DNA of 64,000 nucleotides from Nitrospira sp. Its GTDB lineage: Bacteria; Nitrospirota; Nitrospiria; Nitrospirales; Nitrospiraceae. The stretch spans positions 63,315-127,314 of the forward strand of contig SWDI01000002.1 of NCBI GenBank assembly GCA_005116955.1. Reading direction: 5' to 3'. The notes under the pieces were generated by a model. That model had not been told where the DNA came from and made no database searches. It was given only the letters and a program-made list of their open reading frames with translations. Shown here piece by piece: positions 58,727 through 64,000 of the stretch. Position 1 is the stretch's first letter, and each line of letters begins with the position of its first letter. The position numbers were made by a program, and so were the translations under genes.

Positions 58727-61534
58727 TTAGGCCACCAGGGCCATATTCAGGCTTTCTATTATGGTCTGAAGGCCGTCCGGAAACAATCGATAGGCTTTTC
58801 CCAACCCACCGGCCTGGGAAAAGGGTGCGTACTCGAAGTCGTCTGATTCAACCCCCATGTTTGCCGCAATATGGTCTCTAATCATGCTGAGCCACTGCCT
58901 CTGTTCATCGGTAAACTTCTTGCCTCCACCCTCCTGCTCTCCAAGCCAGGCGTTGAAGTTGGCATTGACCTTCTCGGGAAATGGCACTAGCTCGTTGTCC
59001 TGATGCGTGGCAAAGCGGACAAGGGAAACCAAGTCGGTGAGAATGCGCTTGCCGCTCGTGCCTTTGACCTTCGATTTCTCCAGCGCGGCGTAGGCCTGCC
59101 AGAGCTGGGATTCGTTCCAGAGGTAGGGCGGCTTTTCGATAGCGTTGGCCAGATCCTTGATGTCCTCGAACTTCAGCCGCTGCTTGTACGGCTTGCTGTA
59201 GAGGACTTGCAGGGCGGTGATCTCGTCCTTGTGCTGTGTGATGAACTGTTCGAACGATTGCACGATGGTACGAGCGCGCGCTAACGCGTCTGCACTGAAG
59301 CCTGCTTCGATGACCTGGTCCTGGCTGACATGGTCAATGGTCAGTTCGTTCTTCTTTTTGATCTCGACCAAGAGTTCGCGGAGCTTCGGATCGTGAAACG
59401 GTTTGGCCGCTGCTTGAATCAACTTGGTGGCCACCTGCTGAATCTGCTGCTCAGTCGGCTTTGTTGTGCCGAATTGCTGCGTGGCTCGTTCTTCCTGCCG
59501 ATCAGGATTAACCGCTTCCACGAGACCCCGGCTGAGATCCTTGAGCGAGAGGCCGCCGCTGGCTTTGCTGATGGCCTGTTCATCGGCCTTCGTGACGCGG
59601 TGCTCCATGCGGGCCAGCCGTCCGGCGATGCTGGTGAGCACATCCTCTTCCATATTCCCTAGAGCGACGGCTTGGAGCAGCTTCTCAAAGGCCACGCTGG
59701 GCTTTTTCTCCATTGGCCGGGCGTCAGTCTTGTCCTGCTCGCAGACGCCGACGGTATCGACGATAACAAAGTGGTCTTTGCTCGTGGCGTCGGGTGTGAC
59801 GGCCTTGAGATCGTCCGGCTTGATAACGCGGACGCCCCGGCCCTTCATCTGCTCGAAGAAGGTACGGGATTTGACCGCGCGCATGAAGACGACGATTTCG
59901 ACGGGCTTGATGTCGGTGCCGGTGGCAATCATGTCCACCGTGACGGCGATACGAGGATGGTAGCTGTTCCGGAAGCTCTTGATGAGGGTTTTAGGATCGA
60001 CCCCGGTGGTGCGATAGGTGATCTTCTGGGCGAATTCGTTGCCCTTACCGAATTCCTCGCGGAGTATTTCGACGATGTTTTCCGCGTGGGCGTCGTCCTT
60101 GGCGAAGATAAGTGTCTTGGGCACTTCGGTTCGGCCTGGAAAGATGTCAGTGAAGAGCTTGTCCCTGAAGGCTTTGACGATGGTGCGAATCTGGTCCGGA
60201 GCGACCACGTCGCGGTCAAGCTGGTCGGGATCGTAGGCGAAGTCGTCGTCGAGTCTTTCCCACCGCTTCGTCCGTGTCTCCCGATTCATCAACTGCACGC
60301 TATACCCGGCCTCGACCGTGGAGCCTGCCTGCGTAATAGCGGTGCGGATGCGGTACACGTCGTAGTTGACGTTGACGCCGTCAGCCACGGCCTGCTCGTG
60401 GTTGTATTCCATAACCAGGTTTTGGTTGAAGAAACCGAAGGTCTGTTTGTTGGGCGTGGCGGTGAGGCCGATGAGGTGGGCATCGAAGTATTCCAACACC
60501 TGCGCCCAGAGATTGTAGATGGACCGGTGGCATTCGTCGGTGACGATGACATCGAAGGTTTCGATCGGAATGGCCGGATTGTAGTCGATGGGCTCCGGTT
60601 GTTTGAAGAGCCGTTCGAGGCCTGAGACGGAGGCTTCCTCGTCTTCGTCCGACAGTTCCCGCCCTTTGATCATGGAGTACATGCGCTGGATGGTGCTGAT
60701 GCAGACCCGCGCGGTGGTATCCAGGGTATTGCCCGCCAGCCGCTGGACGATGAACTCTTCGGTGAACTTGAAGTTGTTGTAGGGTGAGACGTACTGCTGA
60801 AATTCTTTCAATGTCTGGTCGCCCAGGTTGCCGCGATCGACGAGGAACAGCACGCGCTTGGCTCCGGCGAACTTGATCAGCCGATAGATGAAGTTGATAG
60901 CCGTGAAGGTCTTGCCGCTGCCGGTGGCCATTTGGATTAAGGAACGCGGACGATCCTGGGCCAGCGACTTTTCAAGATTATTGATAGCCGTAACCTGCGC
61001 GGGCCAAAGGCCGGCGGTGCTGAGTGATGGCAGCGTTCTCAGTCGCCCACGGAGCGTCGGTGCTGCTTCCGCTGCGAGGGATGCGCCATGCAGATCTCTG
61101 GGAGCATCGCTATGCTTCGGGATGAAGGCCGCGAGCGCATCGGGTCGGTGAAAGCTAAACACTGGGCGGCTGCGAGGCTGGGGATCGAGGCCGTTCGTGA
61201 ATCGCATTTCCACGCCGGTGCTCTGATACAAAAATGGTAATGGCCGGATATGGGCAGGCAAATCGGCAGGGAGGCCTTTACTGTATTTCTCAGCTTGGAC
61301 TTCCACGCCGACGAGCGGAAACCCTTCCTTCTTCGCCTCAATGACTCCGGCGGCTTTTCTATCTATATACAGGAGATAGTCCGCAAAGCCGTGCCCGCTC
61401 ACGAGGGGGAAATTTCTGAGGGCGACTCCCCGACCGGCATGAAGATTGGCGCTCTTGTAGTCTTGGACTTTCCAGCCCGCCTGCACCAGCGCTTGGTCGA
61501 TATGCTCGCGGGCTTGATCTTCAGGAGTGGCCAT
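58727..61534 (-). CDS. hsdR: Type I restriction endonuclease subunit R
   Basis: Nuclease motif ADYLLYIDRKAAGVIEAKKEG; MATGSGKTFTAINFIYRL; VTDECHRSIYNLW. Confidence 0.95.
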   Translation of the reverse strand: MATPEDQAREHIDQALVQAGWKVQDYKSANLHAGRGVALRNFPLVSGHGFADYLLYIDRKAAGVIEAKKEGFPLVGVEVQAEKYSKGLPADLPAHIRPLPFLYQSTGVEMRFTNGLDPQPRSRPVFSFHRPDALAAFIPKHSDAPRDLHGASLAAEAAPTLRGRLRTLPSLSTAGLWPAQVTAINNLEKSLAQDRPRSLIQMATGSGKTFTAINFIYRLIKFAGAKRVLFLVDRGNLGDQTLKEFQQYVSPYNNFKFTEEFIVQRLAGNTLDTTARVCISTIQRMYSMIKGRELSDEDEEASVSGLERLFKQPEPIDYNPAIPIETFDVIVTDECHRSIYNLWAQVLEYFDAHLIGLTATPNKQTFGFFNQNLVMEYNHEQAVADGVNVNYDVYRIRTAITQAGSTVEAGYSVQLMNRETRTKRWERLDDDFAYDPDQLDRDVVAPDQIRTIVKAFRDKLFTDIFPGRTEVPKTLIFAKDDAHAENIVEILREEFGKGNEFAQKITYRTTGVDPKTLIKSFRNSYHPRIAVTVDMIATGTDIKPVEIVVFMRAVKSRTFFEQMKGRGVRVIKPDDLKAVTPDATSKDHFVIVDTVGVCEQDKTDARPMEKKPSVAFEKLLQAVALGNMEEDVLTSIAGRLARMEHRVTKADEQAISKASGGLSLKDLSRGLVEAVNPDRQEERATQQFGTTKPTEQQIQQVATKLIQAAAKPFHDPKLRELLVEIKKKNELTIDHVSQDQVIEAGFSADALARARTIVQSFEQFITQHKDEITALQVLYSKPYKQRLKFEDIKDLANAIEKPPYLWNESQLWQAYAALEKSKVKGTSGKRILTDLVSLVRFATHQDNELVPFPEKVNANFNAWLGEQEGGGKKFTDEQRQWLSMIRDHIAANMGVESDDFEYAPFSQAGGLGKAYRLFPDGLQTIIESLNMALVA

Positions 61535-61586
61535 GGGCGCTAAGGATACCTTGTTATCAGCGAGAAATCACGCCCCTCTCTGAGAA

Positions 61587-61710
61587 GTGCTGAGGACTGC
61601 CGGATAGGGCTGAGGTATGAGGACTGAGGACTGAGCGAGGGGAAAGAGCTGATGGCTGGAAATGGGACAGGGAGCTTATGGCGTATGGCTGATAGCAGAT
61701 GGCTTATGGC
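61587..61710. repeat. Low-complexity degenerate repeats (GAGGACTGA-like and TATGGCTGATAGC-like)
   Basis: Read directly: tgaggactgaggactgag and gcttatggcgtatggctgatagcagatggcttatggc. Confidence 0.6.
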
Positions 61711-62000
61711 AAAACCCAGCAACGGCTCGGGAATCTTGTTCTGACACCTTCGGGACGATATCCGACCAGCCTCACGCTGTGAGGACCCATTTCCCGACTC
61801 GACGGCGGGGTGTGTGCTCCACTCCCCTCGCTGCTCACGATTTCAATACCCTGCTCCGCCACGCCGTAGACTGGCATACTTCGACAACATAGAATAGCCT
61901 GTCTTCTTTATCCGGCCGGGACTGTTGCGGTTCGGAGCCTCCTCGCTTGTGCTGACGGGGGCACTCCCCACGTTTGAATGGTGAGGCATTCCCGCAGGCC

Positions 62001-62996
62001 ATGAACTACGTCGTTGGATGTGTCGTCACTCTGCTGGCTCTGTCAGGATGGGTGTATGCGCGATATGAGTCCGATCGTGCCGAGGTCACCGCACGGCTGG
62101 TCAGAGACAGCCACGTTGCAACCACGGCCTGCGGCCCCATCGAGTATTCGGAGGTCGGATCGGGCCCGGCCGTGCTCGCTATCCATGGAGCCGGTGGTGG
62201 CTATCCGCAAATGGCGGACTTTGGCGATACGCTGGCTCCTGCCGGATTTCGTGTGGTCGCTGTCTCCCGGTTTGGCTATCTCCGGACACCATCGCCCATT
62301 CATGCCGGTGTGAAAGAGCAGGCGTCGGCCCATGCGTGCCTGTTGGATAGCTTGGGGATCACGACTGCCGCCGTGTTTGGGGTGTCCGCCGGCGCGCCAT
62401 CATCCATACAGTTCTGCCTGGACTTTCCGGCCCGTTGCTCCGCCTTAGTCCTGCTCGTCCCAGCGGCCTTTCCCCCCGGTACAACCACGAAGGACACTAC
62501 CCCTCCATCCCCCTACATGTCATTTGTGCTCGACCATGTGCTGGGGTCAGACTTCTTGATCTGGACACTGACGCGAGTGGCTCCGCGCATGCTGATTGAA
62601 ACGGTCCTGGCGACACCGACCGAGGTGTATCGGAATGCCGATTCCAGCGAACAGGCACGAGCCCTCCGCATCATCCAAGACATCTTTCCGGTTAGCCGGA
62701 GGATTGAAGGCTTACGCATCGATGCCCGGATGGCCGCCCCCCTGATACCGGAGGAACTCCGTACGATCTCGGCGCCAACGCTTGCCATGAGCTGTGCAGA
62801 CGATCTGTACCGGACGCTGGCGGGAGCTTCGTATGCCGCTATGCACATTCCGGGTGCTCGCTTGGTCACGTTTCAGAGCGGCGGTCACGGCTGGCTTGGC
62901 CACAATGCGGAGGTGAATCGTGAGATCGCACAATTTCTTCAAGCGGTGACGTCGTCCAACGTAACAGGCAAGGGGCGGAACCGCACGAAAGACTGA
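62001..62996 (+). CDS. Alpha/beta hydrolase (start uncertain; 61974 possible)
   Basis: VLAIHGAGGGYPQMADFGDTLAPAGFRVVAVSRFGYL, AVFGVSAGAPSSIQFCL nucleophile elbow, C-terminal HGW. Confidence 0.9.
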   Translation: MNYVVGCVVTLLALSGWVYARYESDRAEVTARLVRDSHVATTACGPIEYSEVGSGPAVLAIHGAGGGYPQMADFGDTLAPAGFRVVAVSRFGYLRTPSPIHAGVKEQASAHACLLDSLGITTAAVFGVSAGAPSSIQFCLDFPARCSALVLLVPAAFPPGTTTKDTTPPSPYMSFVLDHVLGSDFLIWTLTRVAPRMLIETVLATPTEVYRNADSSEQARALRIIQDIFPVSRRIEGLRIDARMAAPLIPEELRTISAPTLAMSCADDLYRTLAGASYAAMHIPGARLVTFQSGGHGWLGHNAEVNREIAQFLQAVTSSNVTGKGRNRTKD

Positions 62997-63128
62997 GTTG
63001 TGAGGGCTGAGTCTGCGGGGAAATGGTTGAGAACTGAGGACCAAGGACTGAGTGCTAAATCCTCAGTCTGAATGCTGGGCGGAGTGGCCCGAGTTGACAG
63101 GTGTCATGCACCACATTACACTTAGGCC

Positions 63129-63410
63129 GTGATCAAGACCTTTGCCGACAAGCGTACAAGGGATCTGTACGAGAGCGGCAAATCTAAGCGGTTTCCACCT
63201 GATATGTAGGAGCGGGCCTTACGTAAGCTGGAATATCTTGATCTGGCGACCAGCGTGGCGGACTTAAAGATCCCTCCGAGTAACCGACTCCATAAGCTGG
63301 AGCGCGACCGGATGGGTCAGCACTCGATTTCCATTAATGACCAATGGCGTATCTGCTTTTGCTTGAAGAACGGAGATGCGTACGATGTGGAGATTACAGA
63401 TTATCATTGA
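63129..63410 (+). pseudogene. HigB-like toxin with in-frame TAG
   Basis: Hand translation VIKTFADKRTRDLYESGKSKRFPPDM*ERALRKLEYLDLATSVADLKIPPSNRLHKLERDRMGQHSISINDQWRICFCLKNGDAYDVEITDYH*; TAG at 63207-63209. Confidence 0.85.
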
Positions 63411-63422
63411 GCGAGGTGGCTA

Positions 63423-63737
63423 ATGAGTCTCCCCAATAAACGCGTGCGAAACGTTCGGCCAACTCATCCGGGTGTGATGCTGCGAGAGGACTTCCTGCCT
63501 GAATATGGATTGACGGTGTCCGGTTTTGCCAGATCGCTCCGGGTGTCCAGGCAAACCGTCAACGACCTGCTGCGGGAACGACGCGCGGTCAGTCCTGAGA
63601 TGGCGTTGCGGCTCTCGCGGTTATTTGGAAACAGCCCCGAATTCTGGTTGAATGCCCAGCGTGCAGTTGATTTGTGGGAAGCCGCACGGACTATCAAGAA
63701 GACGATCAATCATATCGCTCCGCTGCCTGCCGCCTAG
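63423..63737 (+). CDS. higA: HigA-family antitoxin (XRE-type HTH)
   Basis: RPTHPGVMLREDFLPEYGLTVSGFARSLRVSRQTVNDLLRERRAVSPEMALRLSRLFGNSPEFWLNAQRAVDLW. Confidence 0.93.
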   Translation: MSLPNKRVRNVRPTHPGVMLREDFLPEYGLTVSGFARSLRVSRQTVNDLLRERRAVSPEMALRLSRLFGNSPEFWLNAQRAVDLWEAARTIKKTINHIAPLPAA

Positions 63738-63790
63738 GGTTGCTTATGGGCGCAGAAGAGTCAGAGGCTCCCGACGATCGCGATCTTCCC

Positions 63791-64000
63791 TCATAGGGCG
63801 ACGGCAATCTTCAACACATCTTTTCGAGCCAGTCGACGGAGCCCACGCTCGGAGGCAACATCCACCCGTCGCTTCAGCAGTCGCTCCAAGTCAAGGACTA
63901 GCGCCGCATGGTCGAGCAAGCTCCGGCCCTCCTCCATGTCGACCAGAAAATCGATATCAATGTTCCGACGAGCGGTGCCGCGCGCGACCGATCCGAACAC
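63791..64000 (-). CDS. MNT-type nucleotidyltransferase (5' end beyond the window)
   Basis: FGSVARGTARRNIDIDFLVDM; runs into the window edge. Confidence 0.82.
   Translation of the reverse strand: MFGSVARGTARRNIDIDFLVDMEEGRSLLDHAALVLDLERLLKRRVDVASERGLRRLARKDVLKIAVAL

Noticed and set aside
59672-60625. 317-aa ORF antisense to hsdR
   Set aside because: Overlaps a confidently identified hsdR on the opposite strand; Val/Asp/Gly-rich mirror translation.
1-64000. CRISPR arrays, tRNA or rRNA genes
   Set aside because: No regularly spaced identical repeats or clear tRNA/rRNA sequence was noticed; tRNAscan-SE and a CRISPR finder were not available.

Overview
This 64 kb window looks like a chromosomal segment from a Nitrospira-like bacterium; the lineage is inferred from gene content, with no search run. 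About 53 kb is ordinary housekeeping and physiology: ABC transporter, ilvD, valS-nadC-birA-coaX, grpE-dnaK-dnaJ-rsmE, TerC, zwf, hrpB, a DEAD-box helicase, hflX and others. It is followed by an accessory/defence island (about 53.2-64 kb) with a type I restriction-modification operon interleaved with toxin-antitoxin-like genes and Fic. The most notable observations are: (1) a lipoprotein signal-peptidase-I homologue whose Ser and Lys catalytic residues read as Ala and Arg; (2) a single protein joining MHYT-like, PAS, SpoIIE/PP2C, HATPase and STAS modules next to a stand-alone STAS protein; (3) a RuBisCO-like protein with a KDDQ motif; (4) a 195-bp MITE-like element with 19-bp terminal inverted repeats and 6-bp target duplications, plus a truncated copy abutting a 5'-deleted MATE gene; (5) an R-S-M restriction operon with TA-like cassettes between its genes and a diverged remnant of a second hsdR C-terminus; (6) a ketopantoate reductase fused to a truncated sulfite-oxidase-like domain; (7) a HigB-like toxin with an in-frame TAG beside an intact HigA. 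Family calls come from reading motifs by eye.
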